Positions 33,490 through 41,602 of a DNA stretch of 64,000 bases are shown here, one piece after another. The DNA is from Streptomyces sp. NBC_01244 (GTDB lineage: Bacteria; Actinomycetota; Actinomycetes; Streptomycetales; Streptomycetaceae): assembly GCF_035987325.1 (NCBI RefSeq), contig NZ_CP108488.1, positions 5,890,001-5,954,000 on the forward strand. Reading direction: 5' to 3'. A program made the position numbers and the translations under genes. The notes below the pieces were generated by a model. That model was not told the origin of the DNA, did not search any database, and saw nothing but the letters and a program-made list of their open reading frames with translations. Positions within the stretch are counted from its first letter, which is position 1. Every line of letters starts with the position of its first letter.

Positions 33490-34989
33490 ATGTTCTTCAC
33501 CTACCTCCGGCGCGAACTGCGCCGACGCAGGAAGGCGGCGCTCGTCGTCGCCTCCGGACTCGCGCTGGGCATCGCCCTCGTCATCGTCGTCACCTCCGTC
33601 TCGGCGGGCATGACGCAGGCCCAGGGCAAGGTCCTCCAGTCGCTCTACGGCCTCGGCACGGACATGACCGTCACCAAGGCCCAGGCCCCGCCCGCGGAGG
33701 GGGAGGCCGCGGCCCGGCCCCGGTTCCGGTTCGACGCGAAGGGCGAGGGCGACGAGGAGGCCGGGGCCGAGCAGAGCAGCGACCTCGTCATGCCGCAGGG
33801 CTTCGAGACCCTCGACGCCGCGACCGTGGCCAAGGTGTCCGGCCAGGACGGCGTCGCGCAGGCCGTCGGCGGACTCAGTCTGCAGGTGATGAAGGTCAAC
33901 GGGCAGTTCAAGCGGGGGGAGTTCACGCGCGCGGAGGGCGGCGGCACGGCCGCCAAGCCGGGCGCCACCGGCGGCGGCACAGGTGGTACGGGTGGTACGG
34001 GCGGCACGGTCGAGGGTGGCGGCGCCGACTTCGACGTCAACTCCTTCTCCGTCTACGGCGCGGACGTCACCCGGCCCGAGCTGGGCCCGCTCACCACCTC
34101 CGCGATCACCTCGGGCCGCACCTTCGCGGCCGGCGAGACCGACGCGGCCGTCGCCGTCGTCGACAGCGCCTACGCCACGAAGAACAAGCTCGCCGTCGAC
34201 TCCGAAATCACGGTCAAGGGCGCCAAGTTCAAGGTGATAGGGATCGCCACCGCCGACAGCGGCGACGCCGCCGCCAACGTCTACGTCCCGCTCAAGCAGG
34301 CCCAGACCCTCGCCGGAACCCCCGACAAGATCACCACGGTCTACGTCCAGGCCGAGGACTCCCAGGCCATCGGCTCCGTCAAGCAGGCCATCCAGAAGAA
34401 CGTCCCGGACACCACCGTCACGACCTCGGCCGACCTCGCCGACACCGTCTCCGGCTCGCTCTCCACCGCCGCCTCCCTCGCCTCCACCGTCGGCACGTGG
34501 CTCTCGTACGCGGTCCTCCTCGCCGCCTTTCTCGTCGCCGGCCTGCTGACCTCCTCGGCCGTGTCCCGGCGCGTCCGCGAGTTCGGCACGCTCAAGGCAC
34601 TCGGCTGGAAGAGCGGCCGCGTCACCGGACAGGTCGCCGGCGAGGCCCTGGTCAACGGCCTCATCGGCGGAGCGCTCGGCATCGGCCTCGGGCTCGGAGC
34701 CGCCTACGCCATCACCGCGATCAGCCCGCAGCTGACCGCGCAGCTCGCGGGCGGCGCCGGCCGGCTCCAGGGCCCGGGCGGCGGGGGCGGGGGTGGCGGC
34801 GGGATGATGCGCTCCGCGCAGCAGAGCGCCGGCAAGGCCCTCGACATCGCGCTCACCGCGCCCGTCTCGCTCTCCACCATCGGCCTGGCCGTCGCGCTCG
34901 CCGTCGCGGGCGGACTGATCGCAGGCGGCTTCGGCGGCTGGCGCGCTTCCCGGCTGAGGCCGGCGGACGCACTGCGTCGCGTCGAATAG
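33490..34989 (+). CDS. MacB/FtsX-type ABC transporter permease
   Basis: The 499-residue protein has an N-terminal helix (ALVVASGLALGIALVIVVTSV), a large extracytoplasmic MacB-like domain (about 45-330) with a Gly/Thr-rich insert, and three C-terminal helices. The FtsX core is visible (SYAVLLAAFLVAGLLTSSAVSRRVREFGTLKALGWKSG; GLIGGALGIGLGLGAAYAI; GLAVALAVAGGLIAGGFGGWRASRLRPADALRRVE). Such permeases couple ATP hydrolysis to mechanical work or export on the periplasmic side. The ATG at 33490 is used; GTG 33469 would add seven residues. The ATPase gene follows after 118 nt. Confidence 0.9.
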   Translation: MFFTYLRRELRRRRKAALVVASGLALGIALVIVVTSVSAGMTQAQGKVLQSLYGLGTDMTVTKAQAPPAEGEAAARPRFRFDAKGEGDEEAGAEQSSDLVMPQGFETLDAATVAKVSGQDGVAQAVGGLSLQVMKVNGQFKRGEFTRAEGGGTAAKPGATGGGTGGTGGTGGTVEGGGADFDVNSFSVYGADVTRPELGPLTTSAITSGRTFAAGETDAAVAVVDSAYATKNKLAVDSEITVKGAKFKVIGIATADSGDAAANVYVPLKQAQTLAGTPDKITTVYVQAEDSQAIGSVKQAIQKNVPDTTVTTSADLADTVSGSLSTAASLASTVGTWLSYAVLLAAFLVAGLLTSSAVSRRVREFGTLKALGWKSGRVTGQVAGEALVNGLIGGALGIGLGLGAAYAITAISPQLTAQLAGGAGRLQGPGGGGGGGGGMMRSAQQSAGKALDIALTAPVSLSTIGLAVALAVAGGLIAGGFGGWRASRLRPADALRRVE

Positions 34990-35107
34990 CCCGCGGCCGC
35001 AGGTTCGTACGGCCGTTCGCCTTTCCGTGTGCGCGGCCCCGCGCATCCCTGCCGGCCCGCCTGCCCGCCCGTCCCACCGCCCCGCAACCCGAGGGAACGA
35101 ACCAGAG

Positions 35108-35785
35108 ATGTACCAACTCACCGGTGTCACCAAGCGTTACCAGCGCGGCAAGGAATCCATCGACGCGCTCGCCGGCGTGGACCTCACCATCGAGGACGGC
35201 GGCCGGCTCGTCATCCAGGGCCCCACCGGCGGCGGCAAGTCCACCCTGCTCCAGATGCTCGGCGCCCTGGACCGCCCGACGGCGGGACAGATCGTCCTCG
35301 ACGGACTCGACCTCGCCACCGTCTCCGAATCCCGCCTCACCCGGGTCCGCGCGGAGAGCATCGGCTTCGTGTTCCAGTCCTTCAACCTGATCCCGACGCT
35401 CACCGCCCAGGAGAACGTCGAGACGGCCCTCGTCCCGCTCGGCCTGAAGGCCCGCGAGCGGCGCGACCGGGCCGCCGAAGCGCTGGACTCCGTGGGCCTC
35501 GGCGAGCGGATGGGGCACCTGCCCGGGGAGATGTCCGGCGGCCAGCAGCAGCGCGTGGCCATCGCGCGGGCGCTGGTGAAGCGGCCGAAGGTGCTGCTGG
35601 CCGACGAGCCGACCGGCAACCTCGACGAGTCCATGCGCGACGAGGTCATGGAACTGCTCGAAGGACTGTGGAAGGAACACGGCCTGACCTTCGTCATGGT
35701 CACCCACGACAGCGCGCTCGCGAAGCGGGCACCGCGGGTGGCGACCATCCGCCGGGGGAAGGTGACCATCACCGAAAACGCCTGA
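35108..35785 (+). CDS. ABC transporter ATP-binding protein (MacB/LolD type)
   Basis: The 225-residue ATPase has Walker A GPTGGGKST (about 40-48), Q-loop FVFQSFNLIPTLTAQENV, signature MSGGQQQRVAIARAL, Walker B VLLADEPTGNLDE and H-loop VMVTHDS. These match the LolD/MacB class that pairs with FtsX-like permeases such as the preceding gene. The Walker A third residue Thr replaces the usual Ser. The ATG at 35108 is preceded by GAGGGA. The stop codon lies inside a 22-bp tandem duplication (35764-35785, 35786-35807) that repeats the last codons with one base difference. Confidence 0.92.
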   Translation: MYQLTGVTKRYQRGKESIDALAGVDLTIEDGGRLVIQGPTGGGKSTLLQMLGALDRPTAGQIVLDGLDLATVSESRLTRVRAESIGFVFQSFNLIPTLTAQENVETALVPLGLKARERRDRAAEALDSVGLGERMGHLPGEMSGGQQQRVAIARALVKRPKVLLADEPTGNLDESMRDEVMELLEGLWKEHGLTFVMVTHDSALAKRAPRVATIRRGKVTITENA

Positions 35786-35841
35786 GACCGTCACCGAAAA
35801 CGCCTGAGCGCCCCGCCACGCTCCGGTTTAGGGTCCGGAGC

Positions 35842-36822
35842 ATGATGATCACCCCACTCTCCGTACCCCCGACCGACACCGAGATCGACCACTGGTGGGC
35901 CGTCCTGGCCGCGGCCAGGACGGCCGACCTGCCGGGGACTCCGCCGCCCTCCCGGACGGAGGTGGCCGGAGCGCTGCGGGTGCCCTCGGCGCGGGGGCGC
36001 TCGCTGCACTGGGCGACGGACGACGCCGTCGCCTCCCTCGTGCTCTTCACCGACGGCGTCAACGACCACACGGCGTTCCTGGACGAGCTGACCGTACGGC
36101 CCGACGCGCGGCGCCGCGGTGCGGGAGCGGCCCTGTGGGCGCTGGTCCGCGAGGAGCTGCTCGCGGACGGCCGGACCTCGGTCGCGGCGGAGCTGGACCT
36201 GAAGGGTCCGGGTCAGGCGTTCGCCGAGTCCCTGGGCTTCGAGAACGTCCTGTCCATGGCCTGGTACGTACAGGACGTGCGGGAGGCGCGGTGGGCGCAG
36301 GGTGCGCAGGCGGCGAAGGGGGAGGCGGCGCCCCTCGCGCCCGGCTACGAGCTGCACTGCTGGCCCGGGCTGGTGCCCGACGACCGGGCGCAGGCCGTGG
36401 CCGTCGCCCACGGGGCGATGGAGGACGCGCCGACGGGGGAGCTGGACCAGCAGATCCAGACCTGGACGGCGGAGCGCCTGCACGCGGCGCACCGCAAGGT
36501 CCTGGACCGGGGAGGCGCTCTGACCACGGTCGCCGCCGTCACCCCGGACGGCGAGGTGGCGGCCTACACGGAACTGGTCCTCCCCGACCCGGCCGGCCCG
36601 CGCGCGCTCCAGTACGACACCGTGGTGGTCCCCGGCCACCGGGGCCACGGCCTCGGCCGCGCGGTCAAGCTCCGCATGCTGGCGGAGGCGGCGACCCGCC
36701 ACCCGGACCTGCGCACCATCGCCACCTCGGTGGCGGACGACAACACCCCGATGCTCGCGGTCAACGCGGCCCTGGGCTACCGGCGCGAGCGCGGGGTCGG
36801 GTACTTCCAGCTGACGCTGTAG
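35842..36822 (+). CDS. Tandem-domain GNAT N-acetyltransferase
   Basis: The 326-residue protein carries two GNAT folds. The first (about 60-150) has LDELTVRPDARRRGAGAALWALVREELLADG. The second (about 165-326) has LQYDTVVVPGHRGHGLGRAVKLRMLAEA and DNTPMLAVNAALGYRRERGVGYFQL. Both have the R/Q-x-x-G-x-G/A acetyl-CoA loop. The two-domain layout resembles mycothiol synthase and other actinobacterial tandem GNATs, but the substrate is unknown. ATG 35842 (with another ATG at 35845) is used. The 3' end abuts a 9-bp triplicated repeat shared with the convergent regulator's stop region. Confidence 0.85.
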   Translation: MMITPLSVPPTDTEIDHWWAVLAAARTADLPGTPPPSRTEVAGALRVPSARGRSLHWATDDAVASLVLFTDGVNDHTAFLDELTVRPDARRRGAGAALWALVREELLADGRTSVAAELDLKGPGQAFAESLGFENVLSMAWYVQDVREARWAQGAQAAKGEAAPLAPGYELHCWPGLVPDDRAQAVAVAHGAMEDAPTGELDQQIQTWTAERLHAAHRKVLDRGGALTTVAAVTPDGEVAAYTELVLPDPAGPRALQYDTVVVPGHRGHGLGRAVKLRMLAEAATRHPDLRTIATSVADDNTPMLAVNAALGYRRERGVGYFQLTL

Positions 36823-36827
36823 CCGCC

Positions 36828-36854
36828 CTACGGGGCCTACGGGGCCTACGGGGC
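36828..36854. repeat. Three 9-bp tandem repeats across a stop codon
   Basis: CTACGGGGC is repeated three times perfectly (36828-36836, 36837-36845, 36846-36854). The stop of the convergent regulator (TAG on the minus strand, 36846-36848) lies in the third unit, so copy-number change would leave the protein's end nearly unaffected or slightly extended. Confidence 0.8.
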
Positions 36855-37748
36855 GGATTCCCCGACGGGGCCGGGAGCGTGCTCCCGGTCCTGGTCCGTG
36901 GGTGACGCGGACCAGGAGGCGAGGAGGCTGAGGGCGTCGGCCGAAGGGGAGCCCGGGGGTGCGTGGTAGGTGACCAGGAACTGCGCCGGGTCGTCCGGGA
37001 GGGCCAGGGTCTCGAAGGACAGCCGGAGCTCGCCGACCAGCGGGTGCCGCAGCCGCTTGACTCCGTGGATCTTGTTGTCCGCCACCGTGTGGGCCGCCCA
37101 CAGCCTGCGGAACTCCTCGTTCTTGACGGACAGTTCACCGACCAGCGCGGACAGCCGCTCGTCGTCCGGGAACTGCCCGGCGTACACGCGCAGATTGCTC
37201 ACCACCTCGCACGCCCGGCATTCCCAGTCCGCGTACAGCTCCGCCGTCGCCGGGTCCAGGAACACCAGCCGCACCAGGTTGCGCTCCTGCGCCGGGAGCT
37301 TCCCGAAGTCGCCGAAGACCGCCGCCGCCAGGCTGTTCCAGGCTATGACGTCCTGCCGCCGCCCGACCAGGTACGCCGGTACGCCGTCCATCGCGTCCAG
37401 CAGCGTCCGCAGCTCCGGCCGGACCTGCTCGGGGCGCGGGGCCTGGCGGCGCCTGCGCGGCTTGGGGCCGGCCAGGTGGCTCAGGTGCGCGCGCTCCGTG
37501 CCGTCCAGGCGCAGGGCCCGCGCGATGGCGTCGAGGATCTCCGCCGACACGTTCTGGCCGTGGCCCTGCTCGAGGCGCGTGTAGTACGCGACCGACACCC
37601 CGGCCAGCTGCGCCAGCTCCTCGCGGCGCAGGCCGGGGACCCGGCGGTGGCGCCCGTAGTCGGGCAGGCCCACGTCCTCGGGGCGCAGCCGGGCGCGCCG
37701 GGAGCGCAGGAACTCGCCGAGCTCGGCTCGCTGATCAAGCTGGTCCAT
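36846..37748 (-). CDS. MmyB-type helix-turn-helix regulator
   Basis: The 300-residue protein has an N-terminal XRE-type helix-turn-helix (RREELAQLAGVSVAYYTRLEQGHGQNVSAEILDAIARAL, about 41-80). A MmyB-like ligand-binding domain follows (about 110-280; VPAYLVGRRQDVIAWNSLAAAVFGDF, NLVRLVFLDPATAELYADWE, HPLVGELRLSFETLALPDDPAQFLVTYHA). MmyB-type regulators in actinobacteria often sit beside and control a divergent oxidoreductase gene and may bind fatty-acid-like ligands. Here the divergent neighbour is a zinc alcohol dehydrogenase. The ATG at 37746-37748 fits. Confidence 0.9.
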   Translation of the reverse strand: MDQLDQRAELGEFLRSRRARLRPEDVGLPDYGRHRRVPGLRREELAQLAGVSVAYYTRLEQGHGQNVSAEILDAIARALRLDGTERAHLSHLAGPKPRRRRQAPRPEQVRPELRTLLDAMDGVPAYLVGRRQDVIAWNSLAAAVFGDFGKLPAQERNLVRLVFLDPATAELYADWECRACEVVSNLRVYAGQFPDDERLSALVGELSVKNEEFRRLWAAHTVADNKIHGVKRLRHPLVGELRLSFETLALPDDPAQFLVTYHAPPGSPSADALSLLASWSASPTDQDREHAPGPVGESAP

Positions 37749-37808
37749 TACCCCAGTATCCCCGCGCGGGGGCGCGGGCCGGGGGTGTCAGCCTGACCCC
37801 GCCAAGGG

Positions 37809-37825
37809 TAGGTTCGGCAGACCTA
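37809..37825. promoter_or_regulatory. Possible operator of the MmyB-type regulator
   Basis: The inverted repeat TAGGT-TCGGCAG-ACCTA lies 60 nt from the regulator start in the 224-bp divergent region. It is the clearest dyad there. Two perfect 14-bp direct repeats, GCACCGCAGGTCCC, follow at 37916-37943 near the dehydrogenase gene. Confidence 0.4.
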
Positions 37826-37972
37826 GGCAGGGCAGGGGGATGGGTGTCCGGGGCGCGGGAGTGCAGGCTGTGAACACACAGCGGAACCGCACCACACGTC
37901 CGCACCGCGGGACCAGCACCGCAGGTCCCGCACCGCAGGTCCCCGCACCGCAGTCTTCCGAGGAGCCCCATC

Positions 37973-39019
37973 GTGTCCGTCACCCAGGTCGCCGCCTACG
38001 CCGCTCCCGCGCCCAAGGCCCCGCTGGAGCGCATCACCGTCCCGCGCCGTCCGGTCGGCGCGCACGACGTCCTCATCGACATCAAGTTCGCCGGCATCTG
38101 CCACTCCGACATCCACCAGGTCACCGACGGCTGGGGCGAGGGCATCTACCCCATGGTCCCGGGCCACGAGATCGCCGGTGTCGTCACCGAAGTCGGCTCC
38201 GGAGTCACCAAGTTCGCGGTCGGCGACCGCGTGGGCGTCGGCTGCTTCGTCGACTCCTGCCGCGAGTGCGAGCAGTGCCTCGCCGGGCAGGAGCAGTTCT
38301 GCGCCAAGGGCATGACCGGCACGTACAACTCCCTCGACAGGAACGGCGAGCCCACGTACGGCGGTTACTCCACGCACGTCGTCGTCGACGAGAACTACAC
38401 CGTCCGCATCCCCGACGGCCTCGCCCTCGACATCGCCGCCCCGCTGCTGTGCGCCGGCATCACGCTGTACTCCCCGCTCAAGCACTGGAAGGCCGGCCCC
38501 GGCAAGCAGGTCGCGGTCGTCGGCCTCGGCGGCCTCGGCCACATGGGCGTCAAGATCGCCCACGCCCTCGGCGCCGAGGTCACGGTCCTCTCCCAGACCC
38601 TGCGCAAGCAGGAGGACGGGCTGAAGCTGGGGGCCGACCACTTCTACGCGACGAACGACGAAGCCACCTTCAAGGAGCTGGCCGGCCGCTTCGACCTGAT
38701 CGTGTCGACCGTCTCCGCTCCGCTCGCCCTCGACGCCTACCTGGGCCTGCTCAAGGTCGACGGCGCCCTGGTGAACGTCGGCGCCCCCGAGGAGCCGGTC
38801 TCGCTGAACCTGTTCTCCGTCATCGGCGGCCGCAAGACCCTGGCCGGCTCGATGATCGGCGGGATCGCCGAGACGCAGGAGATGCTCGACTTCTGCGCGG
38901 AGCACGGGCTCGGTGCGGACATCGAGCTGATCCGCGCCGATGAGGTCAACGAGGCCTACGAGCGCGTCCAGTCGGGCGACGTCCGCTACCGCTTCGTCAT
39001 CGACACCTCGACCATCTGA
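37973..39019 (+). CDS. Zinc-dependent NAD(P)-alcohol dehydrogenase
   Basis: The 348-residue medium-chain dehydrogenase has catalytic-zinc ligands Cys43 and His65/Glu66 (GICHSD, GHEIAG), structural-zinc cysteines 96, 99, 102 and 110, and the nucleotide motif GLGGLGHMG. It resembles YahK/cinnamyl-alcohol-type enzymes that reduce broad aldehydes with NADPH. The serine/threonine pattern after the fingerprint ([11 protein letters not shown]) fits NADP(H) preference. The GTG start at 37973 follows GAGGAG with a short spacer. It is divergent from, and probably controlled by, the MmyB-type regulator. A terminator lies at 39060-39100. Confidence 0.92.
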   Translation: MSVTQVAAYAAPAPKAPLERITVPRRPVGAHDVLIDIKFAGICHSDIHQVTDGWGEGIYPMVPGHEIAGVVTEVGSGVTKFAVGDRVGVGCFVDSCRECEQCLAGQEQFCAKGMTGTYNSLDRNGEPTYGGYSTHVVVDENYTVRIPDGLALDIAAPLLCAGITLYSPLKHWKAGPGKQVAVVGLGGLGHMGVKIAHALGAEVTVLSQTLRKQEDGLKLGADHFYATNDEATFKELAGRFDLIVSTVSAPLALDAYLGLLKVDGALVNVGAPEEPVSLNLFSVIGGRKTLAGSMIGGIAETQEMLDFCAEHGLGADIELIRADEVNEAYERVQSGDVRYRFVIDTSTI

Positions 39020-39059
39020 CGGCCGGCCCGCTCCCGGCGGGCCCCGTCCGGTACCTGCT

Positions 39060-39100
39060 CGGCCCCCGGGGCGCGCTCTGCGAGCCCGCTCCGGGGGCCG
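39060..39100 (+). terminator. Terminator after the alcohol dehydrogenase gene
   Basis: A 10-bp stem (39060-39069 CGGCCCCCGG with 39091-39100) with a 21-nt structured loop lies 40 nt past the stop. Confidence 0.7.
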
Positions 39101-39189
39101 TCACACGTTCTTCATGCCCCGTGCATGGTCTCGGCGGCCCTCCGCGCGGACGATCTTCCCATCAGCCTTCAGCCACCGGGGAGTTCGAG

Positions 39190-41364
39190 ATGCCCAGCCG
39201 CCGCCACTTCCTCGCGGGTTCCGCGGCCGCCGCCGTCGGCCTCGCGGCGCTCCCGCAGGCCGTCCAGCCCGCACGGGCGGCCGCCGCCGGGACGGAGGGT
39301 CCGCCGAACCTCGTGGTGATCCTGGCCGACGATCTGGGCTACGGCGACCTGGGCGCGTACGGCCAGAAGCTGATCAGCACCCCGCACATCGACCGGCTCG
39401 CCGCCGAGGGGCTCCGCTTCACCGACGCCTACTCCGCGGCCGCCGTCTGCGCGCCCTCCCGCGCCGCGCTGCTGACCGGCCTGCACACCGGCCACGCCGC
39501 CGTCCGGGCCAACCCCTCCGGCGGCGGCCAGGGCAGCCTCGGCGCGGGCGACACCACCTTCGCGGAGGTGCTCCGGGCACGCGGCTACCGTACGGGCCTC
39601 TTCGGCAAGTGGGGCTTCGGACCGGAGGCCGGGGACCAGCCGAGCCACCCGTCCGCGCGCGGCTTCGAGGAGTTCTACGGGTACATCGACCACGGCCACG
39701 CCCACCAGTACTACCCGGCGTACCTGTGGAACGGCAACGCCAAGGAGACCGTCCCGACGGGCACCTTCGCCCCCGACGCGATCGCCGCACGCGCCCTCGG
39801 CTTCATCGACGCCCACGCCGCCGGCCCCGCCCCCTTCCTGCTCTTCCTCACCCCGAACCTCCCGCACGCCCCGAGCGAGATCCCCGACGCGAGCGCCTAC
39901 GCCTCGCGGTCCTGGACGCAGGCGAACAAGTCGCACGCGGCGCAGATCAGCCTCCTCGACGCGCAGGTCGGCGCGATCGTCGACCGGCTGCGGGCGCGGG
40001 GCGTCGCGGAGCGCACGGTCGTCCTGGTGGCCTCCGACAACGGCCCGCACGAGGAGGGCGGGGTGAACCCGGACCTCTTCGACGCCAACGGCCCGCTGCG
40101 CGGCTACAAGCGGAACCTGTACGAGGGCGGCGTCCGCGTCCCCCTCGTCGCCTGGTCCCCGGGCCGGATCGCCCCCGGCACCACCAGCGCCCGCCCCACC
40201 CCGCTCTACGATCTCCTGCCCACCCTCGCCGACCTGGCGGGCGGCGCCCCGGCCCCCTCCGACATCGACGGGCTCTCGGCGGCACCCGTCCTGAACGGCT
40301 CCCCGGCGCTCGCCCCGGTCCACGACCACCTGTACTGGTACCGGGACGAGCAGGGCGTCACCAGCCGGGCCAACACGCAGGACGGCGGCCGGGCGAAGCA
40401 GGTCGCGGAGGCCATCCGCAAGGACCGGTGGAAGGCCGTACGGTTCGCCCCGGCGCGGGACCGGACCGTACCGGACGCGCAGTGGCGGTTCGAGCTCTAC
40501 GACCTGTCGGCGGACCTCGGCGAGCAGCACGACGTGGCCGCCGCGAACCCGGCCGTGGTGGCCTCCCTCACCGCACTGCTCCGCTCCTCCTGGGCCGATG
40601 TGTACACCCGCCGCCCCTGGGGCCTGACCACGGCCGCCTCCCCGTCCGCCGGCACGCTCACCACCACCCTGGCCAACGGCACGGCCCGCCCCTGGGCCGA
40701 CGCCCGGGTCTCCCTGACCGCCCCGGCGGGCTGGACCGCGACCCCGGCGGGCCCCGCCGCGGCCGCCTCGCTCGCCCCGGGAGCGACCCTGACGACGGTG
40801 TGGACCCTGACCGCCCCGCCGGGAGCCGCGGCCACCACCCTCACCGCGTCCGCCACGGCGGGCGGCCACACCTTCACCGCGAAGACCCCGTACGCCCCGC
40901 TGCCCGCCCCGCCCACCCGGGACAGCTACCTCAGCGACCTCCCCTGGGTCTCCGCGGCCAACGGCTGGGGCCCGGTCGAGATCGACCGCTCCAACGGCAA
41001 ACAGCCGGCGGGCGACGGCACCCCGATCGCCTTCGGCGGGGTCACCTACGCGAAGGGCCTCGGCGTGCACGCCCCGTCGGAGATCGTCTACCACCTGGGC
41101 GGCCGCGGGAACCGCTTCACCGCCCTGGTCGGCATCGACGACTTCTCGACGAAGCAGTCGTCGGCCGGAGGCACCCGCGCGACGGTGCGCGGCGACGGGC
41201 GCACGCTGGCCACGACGGGCCTGCTGACCGGCGCCTCGGGACCGACGGCGCTCGACGTCGACGTACGGGGGGTACGGCTGCTCCACCTGGTGGTGGAGGA
41301 TGCCAACGCGAAGTCGTCCTTCGACCACACGTCGTGGGCGCTGGCACGGGTGACGGTGCTCTGA
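39190..41364 (+). CDS. Tat-exported sulfatase with NEW3-like and NPCBM domains
   Basis: The 724-residue product starts with a twin-Arg signal (SRRHFLAGSAAAAVGLAALP, cleavage near residue 30). The sulfatase domain (about 40-480) has metal-binding ILADDLGYGD and the formylglycine motif CAPSR (Cys87), then GKWGFG and SDNGPH. Downstream are a NEW3-like beta domain (about 490-575) and an NPCBM carbohydrate-binding domain (about 580-724). It should hydrolyse sulfate esters on a polysaccharide outside the cell. Maturation needs a formylglycine-generating enzyme, not seen in this window. The ATG at 39190 begins the Tat signal; the ATG at 39121 is not chosen. Confidence 0.92.
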   Translation: MPSRRHFLAGSAAAAVGLAALPQAVQPARAAAAGTEGPPNLVVILADDLGYGDLGAYGQKLISTPHIDRLAAEGLRFTDAYSAAAVCAPSRAALLTGLHTGHAAVRANPSGGGQGSLGAGDTTFAEVLRARGYRTGLFGKWGFGPEAGDQPSHPSARGFEEFYGYIDHGHAHQYYPAYLWNGNAKETVPTGTFAPDAIAARALGFIDAHAAGPAPFLLFLTPNLPHAPSEIPDASAYASRSWTQANKSHAAQISLLDAQVGAIVDRLRARGVAERTVVLVASDNGPHEEGGVNPDLFDANGPLRGYKRNLYEGGVRVPLVAWSPGRIAPGTTSARPTPLYDLLPTLADLAGGAPAPSDIDGLSAAPVLNGSPALAPVHDHLYWYRDEQGVTSRANTQDGGRAKQVAEAIRKDRWKAVRFAPARDRTVPDAQWRFELYDLSADLGEQHDVAAANPAVVASLTALLRSSWADVYTRRPWGLTTAASPSAGTLTTTLANGTARPWADARVSLTAPAGWTATPAGPAAAASLAPGATLTTVWTLTAPPGAAATTLTASATAGGHTFTAKTPYAPLPAPPTRDSYLSDLPWVSAANGWGPVEIDRSNGKQPAGDGTPIAFGGVTYAKGLGVHAPSEIVYHLGGRGNRFTALVGIDDFSTKQSSAGGTRATVRGDGRTLATTGLLTGASGPTALDVDVRGVRLLHLVVEDANAKSSFDHTSWALARVTVL

Positions 41365-41387
41365 GCCGCTCGCTCGGGAGCACGCAC

Positions 41388-41426
41388 GAGGCCCCGGCCC
41401 CCGCGAAACGCGGTGGCCGGGGCCTC
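41388..41426. terminator. Terminator after the sulfatase gene
   Basis: A 12-bp perfect stem (GAGGCCCCGGCC at 41388-41399 with 41415-41426) encloses a smaller CCGCG-AAA-CGCGG hairpin, followed by TTCC. It lies 24 nt after the sulfatase stop and before the displaced msrA end. Confidence 0.85.
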
Positions 41427-41455
41427 TTCCGTCAGTCGACCAGCCCGTCGGCCGG

Positions 41456-41550
41456 TCAGCTGTCGGCGCGGGCCGCGCCGATCGGGCAGCTCACGCCCGT
41501 GCCGCCGATGCCGCAGTAGCCGCCGGGGTTCTTGTCCAGGTACTGCTGGT
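41456..41550 (-). pseudogene. Displaced 3' end of msrA
   Basis: On the minus strand this encodes [30 protein letters not shown] and a stop, closely matching the C-terminus of the intact MsrA at 43193-43867. It has no start or upstream coding part; sequence similarity stops at the 17-bp repeat at 41534-41550. It is read as the original chromosomal msrA end, cut off when the integrase element inserted. Confidence 0.85.
41534..41550. repeat. Left attachment-site core
   Basis: GTCCAGGTACTGCTGGT is identical to 43280-43296. It lies within the msrA coding sequence in both copies, and similarity to msrA changes side at this point, as expected for a recombination core. Confidence 0.8.
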
Positions 41551-41602
41551 TGTACCACTTCTCTTTGTGTGGAATTAGTGACTCTTCGTAAAGGGGTGGG
41601 AA

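Noticed and set aside
38940..41519. 859-codon plus-strand frame over the sulfatase
   Set aside because: It is out of frame with the sulfatase, which has a Tat signal, CAPSR and NPCBM; the alternative product is Arg/Pro/Gly low-complexity.
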